A stretch of DNA of 64,000 bases from Calamus simplicifolius (taxonomy: Eukaryota > Streptophyta > Magnoliopsida > Arecales > Arecaceae): the NCBI GenBank assembly GCA_900491605.1, contig UESW01004623.1, positions 1 through 64,000 of the forward strand, in the 5' to 3' direction. Under the pieces are notes generated by a model. That model was not told the origin of the DNA, did not search any database, and was given only the letters and a program-made list of their open reading frames with translations. This document shows, piece by piece, positions 35,240-46,660 of the stretch. The translations under genes were made by a program, and so were the position numbers. Every line of letters begins with the position of its first letter. The stretch's first letter is position 1.

Positions 35240-35244
35240 GATAG
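35240..35244. repeat. Target-site duplication, right (GATAG)
   Basis: It is the partner of 33094-33098 and adjoins the CA end of the solo LTR at 35239. Confidence 0.8.
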
Positions 35245-35539
35245 CTATCTCTTATTAAATAAGCATCTTTTTTTCCTTTGCTAATAATTTTTTATTTGTC
35301 AAATGCTATTTTTCTAATGCGATATGTGGATGGGTAGATGCATATCAAACTTTCAGATGAAATAGCTGTCCTATGGAACGATGTTTGGAATGTCAACCGC
35401 TTACCATCAGGTCTTGCCCATATTGGTGTTTGCCAGTGAGCCTCATACTTCAGCCTGTGTTTATTCTGAAAATCTTAAATAGTTGCACCTCTCAGCAATA
35501 TCGATCACATTTCTTTTCTGATGAAATGGTGCCTCAAAA

Positions 35540-36405
35540 GGTTTTTTTTTTTGGTACAAGCGGATGATTATACAATATGTGTACGAGTCAACCCATATTT
35601 ATCAAAGTACAAAAGTTGTTAAAGATAAAAAGGACATGAATCACTCTACCTCCAACTCCAATAACCAGAATGATGAGCCACAGATGCAGCCACCAGTCAA
35701 GCCGCCGAGTTAGCTTCATGATAGATGTGGCAAATCTGGACTCCATGGGCCTCCCTCAAGATCGACCATATATCATACAGGAGCGGATTGATAGGGACTT
35801 GGAAGCCATTATCCTTCCGCATCCACCGGATAACAGTCATAGAGTCATCCTCAATAATGAGGTTGTAAGCATGGAGAATCCGGACCGCATAGGAGAGATC
35901 CACCCAAGCAGTATAAAGCTCAGACATAGGGACAGAGGAATCCAGGCTACCAAAGCCCCCAGCCGCCACTATATCACCCTCCGACCCACGAATGATAAAA
36001 GCGGAACAGCCAATCTACCTCGGACACTTCCATCAAAGTTGATTTTGACAAACCCTGATAGGGGGCTCCCAAGAAATGAAAACCGTATGCCGGTTCGCTG
36101 CCAAAGCAGCAGGGGAACCCCAGAAGCCAGAGAAGTCAAACCACCTATATAGAAGCCCCGAGCACAATCCGTCGTCAGAGATCTAATTTTCCGCATAGTT
36201 CTTTGAAAAGATATATAGTCATCAGTAAAGATAGCCGGTTCCTATACAACCAAATCTGATAGGCCGTAGAAGCCCAAAGAGCACTTTGAACCGAGGGCCT
36301 TCCGAAGGTCATCTAAAAAATAGGAGCACCGAGAGTGCAGATGATCCGCTCTACAATAATAACCAACTGACAACGAGATCGTCCCACTATAGGACAAGAG
36401 TTTGA
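35540..36405 (-). mobile_element. LINE fragment: 3' end with RNase H-like domain and poly(A)
   Basis: On the minus strand, two overlapping frames encode the C-terminus of a plant LINE ORF2. They read STAYQIWLYRNRLS, GFVKINFDGSVRG (RNase H start) and AAGGFGSLDSSVPMSELYTA, then IIEDDSMTVIRWMRK and ICHIYHEANSAAD. This is the RVT_3-type RNase H seen in these elements. The frame changes near 35970 and again near 36060. The 3' untranslated part ends TTGTACCAAAAAAAAAAA at about 35541, the expected LINE poly(A) tail. The reverse transcriptase is missing: the element is 5'-truncated and stops where the inverted repeat pair begins at 36408. Confidence 0.85.
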
Positions 36406-36407
36406 TC

Positions 36408-37453
36408 AATGTTTTAAAGACCGGATCAGACAACAAATCAATTTGATATTAGGGTCGTAGGTCAATCAATTTAATTAAGCAATTCGATTGATATCATAAT
36501 TAATTTTTAATTTAATAATATAAAAATAATAAAATATAAATATCATTTTAAATAAAAATTTAAAAAAATTAATCTTAATTTTATTTATCAAACTATAAAA
36601 AATATGCTAGCTATGAGATTGAAACCATGACTACTTGAATACAAGTCTTTTTTTTTTAACCATTCATATATTTTTTAGTTTTTTTATTTGTTAAAACTAA
36701 AAGTTAAAAATTAGGATTGAATCGGTTCTTTAAAACTCGTTCAGTACAATAATTTTTTTAATTTTTATCGGATCATAAAAAGTTAACTTTAACAATAAAA
36801 TTGAACCGAACTGCTGACTGATTTCTGATTGAACCAGTTTGGTTAAGCCTTCGGTGACAATTAGAGATGGAAGGAATGAACCAGTCTGGCATCCATTAAC
36901 TTTTTTTTATTTTATTTTATTATTGAATGTAATTGTGTTATTGGCGCATGAAGACTATCAAATAATCAATATTTTAAAAATCGGATTGGATCGGCTAATC
37001 GAATCGGTTCAATCGGAACCAATCATCAGTCCAGTCCAATTTTATTGTTAAAGTTAACTTTTATATGATTTGATAAAAATCAAAAAAAATCAATTGAACC
37101 GATCCGATTTTAAAGAACCGGTTCAACCTTGATTTTTAAACTTTTAATTTTGATAAATAAAAAATTAAAAAAATATACGAGTGGTTAAGAAAGAAGACTT
37201 GTATTAAAGTGGTTATGAGTTTGAATCTATAGCTAGCATATTTTGTAGTTTGATAAATAAAATTAAATTTTTTTTTAAATTTTAATTTTTTATTTAAAAT
37301 AATATTTATATTTCATTAATTTTATATTATTAAATTAAAAATTAATTATCATATCATCTGATTTATTCAAATCGGTTTATCTGGTTAAACCTATTGATCT
37401 ATGATCTAAATATCAAATCCGCTTATTGTTTGGTTCGATTTTTAAAATATTAC
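36408..37453. repeat. Pair of MITE-like repeats in inverted orientation (foldback)
   Basis: 36408 to about 36850 and about 36969 to 37453 are imperfect reverse complements of each other over roughly 450-480 bp, separated by about 110 bp. Shared blocks include GCTAGCTAT, ACAAGTCTT, TTAACTTTAACAATAAAATT and ATTAATTTTTAATTTAATA with its complement. The right copy begins CAATATTTTAAAAATCGGA and ends with its inverted form TCGATTTTTAAAATATTAC, so it looks like a complete small element with its own terminal inverted repeats. The left copy is less complete at its inner end. There is no coding capacity. Confidence 0.85.
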
Positions 37454-39084
37454 AAATAATTATGTTTTTATCGTCCGCATGTATATAAAAAAAAATCTAT
37501 GCATTTGTATTCTGTCCCTGGATCCTGCTATCTATGATTTATGTAATGCGGTTGATTCACGACTATGATTGCCTCTGCTTTGAGACACTTTGGTTGGCCA
37601 TTTGGGACCTTCTCCACCATCATTCTGTCTTGTCTTTATCAGAGAAAAAGGTCATGGTGGAGAATTGAAGCACTCTGTTTGCATTTCCAGCTCATGAATT
37701 GCCATCGATAATGCTCTCGACTGCAGACCAGTACTCTGCAACATGACTGCAGACTAGTACTCTGCAGCACTCTTAAAGCAGCGGTGAAAGATGGGCATCC
37801 GTTGGATTTATGTTGGCACGGCTCGGAGTGGGTGGCCGGGTTCAGGCCATGCCATAACCTGAGTCCAGTACAAAACTAATTTTTTAAGGCTTCCAAACTT
37901 AGATCTGAAATTTTTTTTAGAAATTAGATTCAAGTCTTATCCAAATCAGATACAATTTTAGTTTAAAATCTAATCAAATCGACATGCAATAATTTATTTG
38001 AATTAAAAATCAAACTGATGAAATTAATTTTAAATTTTTTAAATATTTATATAAAAATAAGGAATATTTAAGATAAATAAATCTAATCATCCTAAAAAAA
38101 CTAGTTATGATACAAAAAAAAAATACTCTACTCTCATACAATCGATGGAAAATTGATTGTAATTTTAAAAAAAACATGTTATATTTTAAAATTTTAGTGT
38201 TATATTAATTGGACCTGACTAAAGACCAATGTGTTAGATATTTTTAGATTTGAGAGATGAGTCTGATCAAAATTATTACTCAAAATTATTTCTTTTGGAC
38301 TCTTATCTAATCGTATCAATCATTGAACTAGTGAATGGAGGAGAAGGGGAAGGAAAAAAAAAAGAAAAGAAAAGGTGATAAGTTACTTATTTGGAAGGAA
38401 GATGAAAAAAAAAAAATGAATGAAAAAAAAAGAAAAAAAGGCCAGTTTGGTAGAAGATAAAAGAAAGAGAAAGAAGAATGAAAGTGATCGTTTCTCTCTT
38501 TTTTCTTTAATGAGGTTAAATTTGTTAACCCCAAATTAAAAGGTAAGCGAAGAAAAGTTTTAAATCATACTTTTTTAAAGATCAAAATATCTCAATTCTT
38601 TTTTTTATTATCCCATATTTTGAAAAGGTATAATTGTTACATAACCTTTTTCTTCTTTTCTTTCCTTTCTCTCCAAAGAACATAATTAATACTACTATTC
38701 CTTCTCTTCCATCCTTTCAAAAAAAAAAAAAAAAATTCTTCCTTTCCTTTTTTTTTCTTTTTCTTTCATCTTTTTGCTTCTTTTTACCCTCTCATTCCAA
38801 AGATCGAACTTGCCAGTCTTTTAAGATCGGAGATCCTGCATAATATAAGAATTTCTTCGAAGATATCTAAACCGGTAATATTTCATATATCCAGAGTTTG
38901 ACCAAAAAAATAAAGGTGTTCGATCAAGCTTATCTTAAAACTTTCCGTCGACAAAAACATGCGTGTAGTGGGCCATAACTCTTAAGGAACTTTATATTCA
39001 TATTATTCGAAAAAAAAATGACTGAAACTAACGCAGTAGACCATAAACGAGAAGACTGAAACTAACACAGTAGACCATATATAT
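37454..39084. other. Spacer with A- and T-rich low-complexity blocks
   Basis: No gene was recognised. It holds a poly-purine block at 38336-38480 and a poly-pyrimidine block at 38645-38800, which create repetitive open frames. A short direct repeat ACTAGTACTCTGCA/ACCAGTACTCTGCA occurs near 37727 and 37750. The last ~60 bases would be the 3' UTR of the RING gene. Confidence 0.55.
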
Positions 39085-39765
39085 TTAGTCGTCGTCGTCG
39101 TCGTCGTCGTCACCATCATCATTAATGATGGGGAAATCAGATGAAATCTTGATGATGTCTTCCTCATAAGTCAATTCTCTCGCACCACCATTCAAAGCCT
39201 CCGAATCATCGTAGTAACATGTAGGGCAATCTATGTTGCGCTTAATATAGTATTCCATGCAGTCCTCGTGGTACGTATGGCCGCAGGGCTTGCGCTCCAT
39301 CACCTCTCTTGGTCGGAACTCCACCAGACACACCATGCACCTCTCGCAAGGCTCTACGGTATCGATCGTCACCTCGAACTCCGCCTTCAGAGCCACCGTG
39401 TCGACTTCAGCGGCGACCGCGGCCTTCGCGTGTTCGTGAGCAAGGTAGGAGATGAACCTCTCGAAGTAGAGTCCTTTCCAGTCACCACCGGGAAACGATC
39501 CGTAGAGCATGCTACCGATGGCTTTAGACGAGAGGTCGGACGATAGAAAGGCGTCAAGGCCAAAACCTTCCAGCTTCTCGTCGACTGGAGCCTCGGTCAC
39601 GGTGTCAAGGATCTTTCCTCCGTCGTCGAAGCGCAAGAACCTCCGGTGCGTCTTCTTGAATTGGATCCTGAGGGCCATGGTGTTCCTCACTCGTGGGTCG
39701 ACATGGTCTTTGAATCGAGTCACGGAGAGGTCGAGAATGGTTTGTTGACGCCGGTGGATTGGCAT
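39085..39765 (-). CDS. RING-H2 finger protein, probable E3 ubiquitin ligase (226 aa)
   Basis: This is an intronless minus-strand gene. The RING-H2 finger spans residues 143-183 with all eight zinc ligands: C143, C146, C161, H163, H166, C169, C180, C183. The pattern C-x2-C-x14-C-x-H-x2-H-x2-C-x10-C-x2-C is canonical C3H2C3. RING-H2 proteins normally recruit an E2 enzyme and transfer ubiquitin to a target. The 142-residue N-terminal part has no transmembrane segment or known domain that I can see. The C-terminus is acidic and ends in a run of eight aspartates encoded by a GTC/GAC triplet repeat. The ATG at 39765 is the first in frame and is preceded by a purine-rich leader. The target and pathway cannot be inferred. 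Confidence 0.87.
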   Translation of the reverse strand: MPIHRRQQTILDLSVTRFKDHVDPRVRNTMALRIQFKKTHRRFLRFDDGGKILDTVTEAPVDEKLEGFGLDAFLSSDLSSKAIGSMLYGSFPGGDWKGLYFERFISYLAHEHAKAAVAAEVDTVALKAEFEVTIDTVEPCERCMVCLVEFRPREVMERKPCGHTYHEDCMEYYIKRNIDCPTCYYDDSEALNGGARELTYEEDIIKISSDFPIINDDGDDDDDDDD

Positions 39766-39772
39766 GGTAAAC

Positions 39773-39883
39773 GAAAAGAGTAGATAAACAGGGGAGGAAA
39801 AGAGAATAGAGGAAGAGAAGAGAGTCGAAAAGAGTAGATAAAGAGGGGAGGAAAAGAGAATAGATCAGGAAGAGAAGAGAGTC
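39773..39883 (-). repeat. Tandem duplication in the RING gene leader
   Basis: GAAAAGAGTAGATAAA through AGAGAGTC occurs twice, 39773-39826 (54 bp) and 39827-39883 (57 bp, with a 3-base insertion). It lies immediately upstream of the start codon on the coding strand, so it is probably part of the 5' UTR, where it reads CT-rich. Confidence 0.88.
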
Positions 39884-40709
39884 GGTTCGCTGTTAGCTTA
39901 GGAGAGGATTTGTAGAAATTTAAGAAGGGACTTCTTCGTACATAACTTGGAGTGAAACCGACTTATAATTAAGATTAAAAGGAAGTTCTATTAAATCTTC
40001 TTTTAAATTTGTTATTATCCCCTCTGGATTAATAATGTTAATCCTATATTCCAAATCGAGTTCTAATAAGTTTGTTTTGACGGTTTGAGGACTTTAACAT
40101 CAATATACCGTGACCGGGTGGTGACCTTAGCCTTTAAGAAGGGCGTGCATTGCGGCCATATACCGCTAATACTTTTACAACGGGCCGGTTGTGTATATAT
40201 ATATTTATAAAGAATATACCGCTAGATTACTTTCCACTTGTATACTTTTACAAAGGGCCAAGGGTGTATATATATATATATAAAGAAAAATGGGTTATGG
40301 TTGAAAACAGCAAGAAGTATCAAGTACACCATGCTTGGTTTTAACAAAATAACTGTATGGTTTAATCCCTCTTAGCACCTCAACTCCCTCTTGAGAGAGA
40401 GAAAAAAAAACCTCAATTACTCTTCTAATTATGATTTAATTTATACATCATTATAATTATTTCAAAAAATATTAAAATATATAAAAAATAGTTACAAAGA
40501 ATGAAACAATAGATGACAAGAATGATCATAAAATAATAGATAACAATTTAATTAAAATTAATTTAATCAAAATCTATCTAAGATTATTAAAATGTGAACA
40601 TGTAATTATAATCATTAAAGAGTGACCTAATAGACAAAAAAAATCAACTAAAATGTAGACTAACATTTAGTTTTAATGGAAACTTAAAGGTGGTAATCAA
40701 ATTAGATAG
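39884..40709. other. Spacer between the RING gene and Copia-C, probable RING promoter
   Basis: No coding sequence was recognised. Two imperfect copies of a segment with ATACCGCTA, ACTTTTACAA and GTGTATATATATAT lie at about 40160-40213 and 40217-40283. The RING promoter should be in the left part, but no confident TATA element is assigned. Confidence 0.5.
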
Positions 40710-41200
40710 TGTTGACTTTTTTGTCCGTGAAAAAATTATTTAAAAAAAAAAGTAACAGACCATGCGAGCATTAAATGCTTGCGTGGGACTAACGGTCAAA
40801 AATATTTTATATACATATATAAGATAGGTTAGAGGAACGGTAACAAGGCTTAACGGTCAAAAATATTTTATATACATATAGATAGACTAAAGAAATGAAA
40901 AAAAAAGAAGAAATCCAAATTCTAAAAGCTTTATTCAATTGTTGAAGAGCAAGTGCTTGGAGTTGGGAGTCTGTCTCAACAAGCTGCTGGTGGCAAAAGG
41001 TTTATTTAACTATTTTTATTATTATATTTCTATTTGGGTTGAAGTTTCATTGAGTTTGCACCTTTACCCGATCGTGCTTACGGTAGAAGGATCGGATTGA
41101 GCCAGGTCGTTGAACCTTGGGGATAAATCACCAACAACCCATACGAAGGGACAAAAACTTGTCCTTAGGGCAGTGTCTAACATGCCTCAACCAGCTAGAT
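40710..41200 (+). repeat. Copia-C 5' LTR (right boundary approximate)
   Basis: It starts TGTTGAC at 40710. Homology with the right LTR can be followed to CCGATCGTG at 41068-41076, the point where the right copy is interrupted, so the LTR must extend some distance further. The end near 41200 is a guess. It carries an internal 61-bp-spaced duplication of TAACGGTCAAAAATATTTTA (40790 and 40851). Confidence 0.65.
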
Positions 41201-41701
41201 TCTTTTTAACTTTAGTTTATTTTTTGAATTTAAATTTTAGATTAATTTTCTAGTATTTTCTAGAAAAGAATTTTTGTAAAATCAAAAATAATTTTTCTAA
41301 CAGCTAAGGACAAGTTTTCCTATCATTAGAAATTGCTAGATTTTATTATAAGTAATTAAAAAAATTTACTTTTAAATATGTGCAAAAGCCTTAGAATTTA
41401 TTAAAAAAAGTATTTAAATTTAAAATTTAAAATTCAAAATTAAAATTTGAAATTCAAATTTTGAAATTTAAAATTTTTTTAAAAAATTTTGAAACTCAAA
41501 TTCAAAATTAAATTATTTGAGTTAATTCTTGCTTAGTGATTATATTATTATTGCAAGTAGTTTCTCGATTTAATTCTTTTGAATTTAAATTTAAAATCTA
41601 GAAATATCTAAAAAATCACTAATTTAAAAAATTTAAATTATAAGGCTAAACCTTCAACTCTTTGGTTGTGCAGAACGAATTAAGCAACCAACTTTCTCAA
41701 A

Positions 41702-42560
41702 ATGGTTTCTAATGATTTTAGTACAATCAAACCTGAAAAATTTAATGGATCATTCTTTAGGAGGTGGCAAAGCGAAGTGAAATACTGGCTTATCACTTTA
41801 GGCTTATTTTCTGCCATAGAATTACCAGATCCCAAATCCAATACTCAATAAGGTTCTTCTAGTATAGTTGATACTTCCTCTTCATCAACATCAAAAACAT
41901 CCCAAGAAATAGATTTTCATTGTAGACATAGAATTTTAAGTGCTCTATCTGATAATCTTTATAATGTCTATCTTCCCACTTAAACTGCTAAGAAACTTTG
42001 GGATGCCCTTGAGGCTGAATATGGGATGGATGATGCTGGTCCAGATCAATTCACCCTCTCAAAATTTTAAAAGTATATAATGGTAGATTCCAAACCTATT
42101 AGTATTCAAATTCATGAATTCCATGATTTTCTTAGAAAGTCTGAGTTGACTGGTCGCAGTTTTTCTGAAAACTATAAGGTCCAAGCCTTAGTAGATCCCC
42201 TTCCACCTTCTTAGTCATCCTTTACTCAAGAGCTAAGCCATAAGCAAGGTAGCTTGACCCTAACAAAAGTGATTAACTCTATTAGGATTGAAGAAGAACA
42301 CCGGCTTAAGCTTAATCAAAATTAAAAGACCGATTTGGACCTAAAATCAATCTGACCAAGTCAAATCCAACTCCAAATCAATTCAAACCTAAGGGAAAGA
42401 ATTTTAAGAAGAAGAAATTCCAATCTAGATCCAACCAATCATACAAACCTCTTCAGAACCGATCAAATCAGAACCGACCGAATCAGAAGTCAAAGAATTA
42501 TAAAGGCACATTCTGCTTTGTGTGCGGAAGGATAAATCATGTGGCGAAGGACTGCTACCA
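41702..42560 (+). pseudogene. Copia-C gag with CCHC knuckle, several stops
   Basis: The ATG at 41702 begins MVSNDFSTIKPEKFNGSFFR, then RWQSEVKYWL, KLWDALEAEYG and the CCHC zinc knuckle (CFVCGRINHVAKDC, about 42517-42558). At least four in-frame stops interrupt it, for example TAG at 42212 where a CAG codon would fit the protein. Copia gag binds and packages the element RNA. The stops make this copy inert. Confidence 0.8.
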
Positions 42561-42639
42561 CCGAAAGACTGAATCATTGAGGAAATCATCTAAACCACAA
42601 GTTAACATGGTTGAGAGTGGTGTTGAGCCTTCTTTCAGG

Positions 42640-43870
42640 TCAGTAAATTCAAAATTCTTAAATAACTCAACCCAATTTCTTGTGATTGGTGGCTTGATTC
42701 AGGAGCTAATGTTCATGTTTGTTTTGATCGCTCCTGGTTCTCCACCTTTTAGGAATCAAGTGGAGGAGGTGTGATACTTGGGAATAATTCTTCAGCACAA
42801 GTGCTTGGGAAAGGTCAAGTGGATCTAAAGATGACATCTGGGAAGATCCTGGTCCTTCACAAAGTGTTGTTAGTTCCTAGTGTTAGAAGAAATTTGATTA
42901 GTGGATCTCTCCTTATATCTAGAAGATATAAAATTGTTCTAAGTCAAATAAAGTTATAATTACTCGTAATAATGAGTTTGTTGGTAAAGGCTTTGTATAT
43001 GAAGGTCTTTTTAAATTAAATGTATCCTCTAAGTTATCTAATAAAAGTCCTCTTCTTTTTAATGTTGAATCTTCAAATGTTTGGCATAGTAGACTTGGTC
43101 ATGTAAATTTTGATCGTATTCATTACATGACAAATCTTAATCTAATTCCTAAAGTTCATATTGATAGAAAGTTCAAATGTGAGATTTGTATTCAAGCCAA
43201 GATGCCAAGAAAACCTTTTAAATCAGTAAATAGGAGTTCAACACTTCTTGAATTAGTCCATAGCGACATATGTGACTCTACCAAGTTTCCTACATGGGGA
43301 GGAAGTCATTACTTTGTAACATTTATTGATGACTTCTCTCGATATTGTTACATATATTTGATAAAATCTAAGGATGAAGTATTAGATAAGTTTAAGATTT
43401 ATAAGGTAGAAGCTGAAACCCAAACGGAGAAAAAGCTTAAGAAATTTAGGTCAGATCATGGTGGTGAGTATACCTCAAATGAAATGACTCTATTTTGTCA
43501 AGAATATGAGGTTATTTATGAAGTTACACCACCATACTCTCTCAGTCCAATGGTGTAGCTGAATGAAAAAATCGTACATTAATGAATATGGTTAACTCAA
43601 TGTTAATAAGTTCAGGCGTACCCGAGAACTTGTGAGGGGAAGTTCTTTTAGCTGCATATTATATTTTAAATAGGATACCCTTTAAGGATAGTCCTAAAAT
43701 ACCTTTTGAGCTTTGGAAAGGTAGAACACCCAGGCTAGATTACCTTAAAATGTGGGGATGCTTAGCTAAGGTAAGAATACCTGAACCTAAGAGAAGAAAA
43801 ATATGACCTAAAACCGTAGATGATATCTTTATAGGTTATTCCTTAGATAGCAGTATAAATAGGTTTCTAG
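42640..43870 (+). pseudogene. Copia-C protease and integrase region, frameshifted
   Basis: The aspartic protease core WWLDSGANVHVC is readable near 42690 in a shifted frame. The pre-integrase and integrase follow: VWHSRLGHVNFDRI near 43080, the zinc-binding H..H..C..C region ending CEICIQAKMPRKPF, then ELVHSDICD and FVTFIDDFSRYCYIYLIK, and RSDHGGEY (43127-43558). A frameshift in PPYSLSPM/QSNGVAE (43550) and a TGA at 43564 where Arg is expected (AE*KNRT) break the frame. Integrase inserts the cDNA into the host chromosome. Confidence 0.82.
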
Positions 43871-45669
43871 TGATAAACTCTGATATAAGTGACATCTCAA
43901 ATAATACTCTTATCGAATCAAGAGATGCTACTTATTTTGAAAATGTTTTTCCTTTCAAGAACCAAGTACCAAATCAACTCTTTTTTAATCCTTTCTTGGT
44001 TCATGATTCTTTTAAAGCGGGGTCCTCTAATGAGTCAAAGAAAAGAAAACATCTAATCCTGAAGGTGGACCTTCTGAACTTAGAAAAAGTTCAAGGATAA
44101 GGAAAGAAAAAGACCTTGGTGAAGGTTTCTTTACTTTTCTAGTCGAAGGCGAACCTTCTTCTTCACCTGATGCTCCTTTTTGGAAGAAAGTTATTCTTTC
44201 TGAATTTAATTCAATCTTACAAAATAAAACTTGGATCTTATTTGATTTACCCCCTAGAAGCAAACCTTTAGGGTGTAAGTGGGTATTTAAGAAGAAATTT
44301 AGACCTGATGGTTCAATAGAAAAGTATAAGGCTAGATTAGTAGCCAAAGGGTATAACCAAAAGAAAGGGTTAGATTTCTTTAATACCTATTCTTCTGTAG
44401 CTAGAATAACAACCCTTAGATCACTTCTTGCTATTGCTTCCATTCATAAGTTAATTATTCATCAAATGAGACTGTGTTCCTAAATGGAGATCTTGAGGAG
44501 GAGATCTATATGGAACAGCCTGAAGGTTTTGTTGTAAAGGGACAAGAAGACAAGGTTTGTAAACTTATCAAGTCCCTTTATGGTCTTAAATAGGCTCCTA
44601 AACAATGGCATAAGAAATTTGATCAAATTATTCTATCTTTTGGATTTCAAATCAATAATCATGATAAGTGTGTGTATTCTAAAATCATTGACAATGATTG
44701 TGTAATCCTTTGCTTATATGTAGATGATATTTTAATTTTTGGAACATCTTTTGAAATTATTTCAAGTGTTAAATCTTTCCTTTCTTCTAAGTTTGATATG
44801 AAAGATTTAGGAGAAGCTGATGTAATCCTAGGGATGAAGCTTATCAAGTCCTATGAAGGGATGGCTCTCTCTCTTTCTCATTCTATAGAAAAAATGATCA
44901 AGAAGTTTGGTTATTCAAATCTTAAATCAATATATACTCCTTTTGATCCTAGCTTTCACCTAAAGAAAAATTTAGGTGACCCAATTAATCAATTAAAGTA
45001 TTCTCAAATTATAGGATCTCTCTTGTATGTAGCAAACAAGACAAGACCTAATATTGCCTATGCTATAGGAAGGCTTAGTAGATATAATCAAAATCCTGAT
45101 CAATCTCATTGGGTAGCCTTAGAAAGAGTATTCCAATATTTAAAGGGAACACTTAATCTCTCTTTGATGTTCACTGAATACCCTGAGGTGATTGAGGGTT
45201 ACAGTGATGTTAATTGGGTCACTGATTCTCATGATTTAAAATCAACCACCGGATATCCCTTTCTTCTTGACGGTGCTGCTATTGCTTGGGGATCCACTAG
45301 GCAAACTATCATTTCTAGAAGCACCATGGAGGCCGAGTTGTAGCTCTGGATACCACCTGTAATGAGGCATAGTGGATAAAAAATCTAATATCAGAGCTAC
45401 CTTTGGTACCTAAGCCAGTTCTAGCTATATCAATCCATTGTGATAATAAAACCGCAATTGAACTGACAAATCAAAAGAGTACCAATAAAAAGATAAATCG
45501 CCATATATGGCTTCGTCATAAGTCTAGAAGACAACATAAGAAAAATGATGTTATCTCTTTGGATTTTATCAAATCTAAGAAGAATTTGGCAGATCAATTA
45601 ACCAAGGGATTATCTAGGAGTGGAGTCCTAGATTCATCGAAGGGGATGGGGCTTAAGCCCATTGTTTGA
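43870..45669 (+). pseudogene. Copia-C reverse transcriptase and RNase H, with stops
   Basis: The reverse transcriptase starts near 44170 (FWKKVILSEFNSI) and continues with KWVFKKKFRPDGSIEKYKAR, LVAKGYNQKKG and FLNGDLEEEIYMEQPEGF. A TAG (44591) stands in the usual YGLKQAP motif. The catalytic LCLYVDDILIFG is intact at about 44710. RNase H follows (EGYSDVNWVTDSHDLKSTTG, then STMEAEL) with a one-base deletion at 45341, and resumes in CDNKTAIELTNQ (45403-45669). The enzyme would copy the element RNA into DNA. Confidence 0.87.
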
Positions 45670-46227
45670 TCACCAGCAGTGGATACCCAACCTCTGTGGT
45701 TGGAGATCCTATGAATAAGGTTCAATGTGGTAGAAACGAAGCTGATTGAGTGATCGTGTTAGAGCACAAATTTTGAAAATTTTTCAACCCATCCCTATGA
45801 TGAGTGCTCTTATAAAGTGACAAAGTAAATTTGTGTAAGGTTGAGTCATTCTCTTAATGGATCTGAGGTAGGTTATCTGCAGGGTATTAGTCACAAATAC
45901 CCTTGGAGGATTCACCTATATGAGAATTGTCATATTAGGCCGTGACTAAAGTTTTGGACTAACCTTAAGAAATTCTCATGAAAAATCAAGGTACTAAGCG
46001 CAAGGCCTTTAATATGCGCAGACCGCTTAAACCCAATTGATTCATGCTGTTCTGAGACCTAATTCAAGGTCTAATCCACTATGGTTCCTTCGGATGTATA
46101 CAATCAACACTAAGTGAGGTTCAAGTTCACAGTACACCTCATCTATTGCGCATTATAAGATGCCCTAAAATTTTTGATATATTATTATTATTATTATTAT
46201 TATTTTATTTTATTAATTTAAAAACTT

Positions 46228-46660
46228 TTGTGGGGGGATTGTTGACTTTTTTGTCCATGAAAAAGTTTTTTTTTAAAAAAAAAGGTAACGGACCCATGCG
46301 AGCATTAAATGCTCGCGTGGGCGGAACGCTCGCCAGCGAGCGTTTGTGGCAATTCCGCGAATGCTCGAGCATTCTGCAAAAGTTCAAATTTTTCTTTCGT
46401 AAGGAACGATAACAAGGCCTAACGTCCAAAAATATTATATATATATATATATATATATAGACTAAAGAATGGAAAAAAAGAAGAAATCCAAATTCTAAAA
46501 GCTTTATTTAATTGTTGAAGATCCTGTTGCTGCAAGTGCTTGGAGTTGGGAGTCTGTCTCAACAAGCTGTTGGTGGTAAAAGGTTTATTTAACTATTTTT
46601 ATTATTTTATTTTTATTTGGGCATCTGAAGTTTCATTGGGTTTGCACCTTCACCCGATCG
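46228..46660 (+). repeat. Copia-C polypurine tract and truncated 3' LTR
   Basis: TTTTGTGGGGGGAT (46226-46239) is followed by TGTTGACTTTTTTGTCC at 46240, matching the left LTR start. The LTR is readable to CCGATCG (46660), where Copia-A copy 2 has inserted. It contains a near-perfect palindrome around 46326-46345 (AACGCTCGCCAGCGAGCGTT) with GCGAATGCTCGAGCATTC nearby, absent from the left LTR, and a TA tract at 46437-46459. Confidence 0.8.

Larger units (their letters stand above)
40710..46660 (+). mobile_element. Copia-C, decayed Copia retrotransposon interrupted in its 3' LTR
   Basis: This plus-strand Ty1/Copia element has two related LTR starts, TGTTGACTTTTTTGTCC at 40710 and again at 46240, the second after a polypurine tract (TTTTGTGGGGGGAT). 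Between them gag, protease, integrase, reverse transcriptase and RNase H follow in Copia order, broken by many stops and shifts. The right LTR is cut at 46660, where Copia-A copy 2 begins, so the remainder should lie right of the window. No initiator-Met primer site is visible after the left LTR. Confidence 0.87.
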
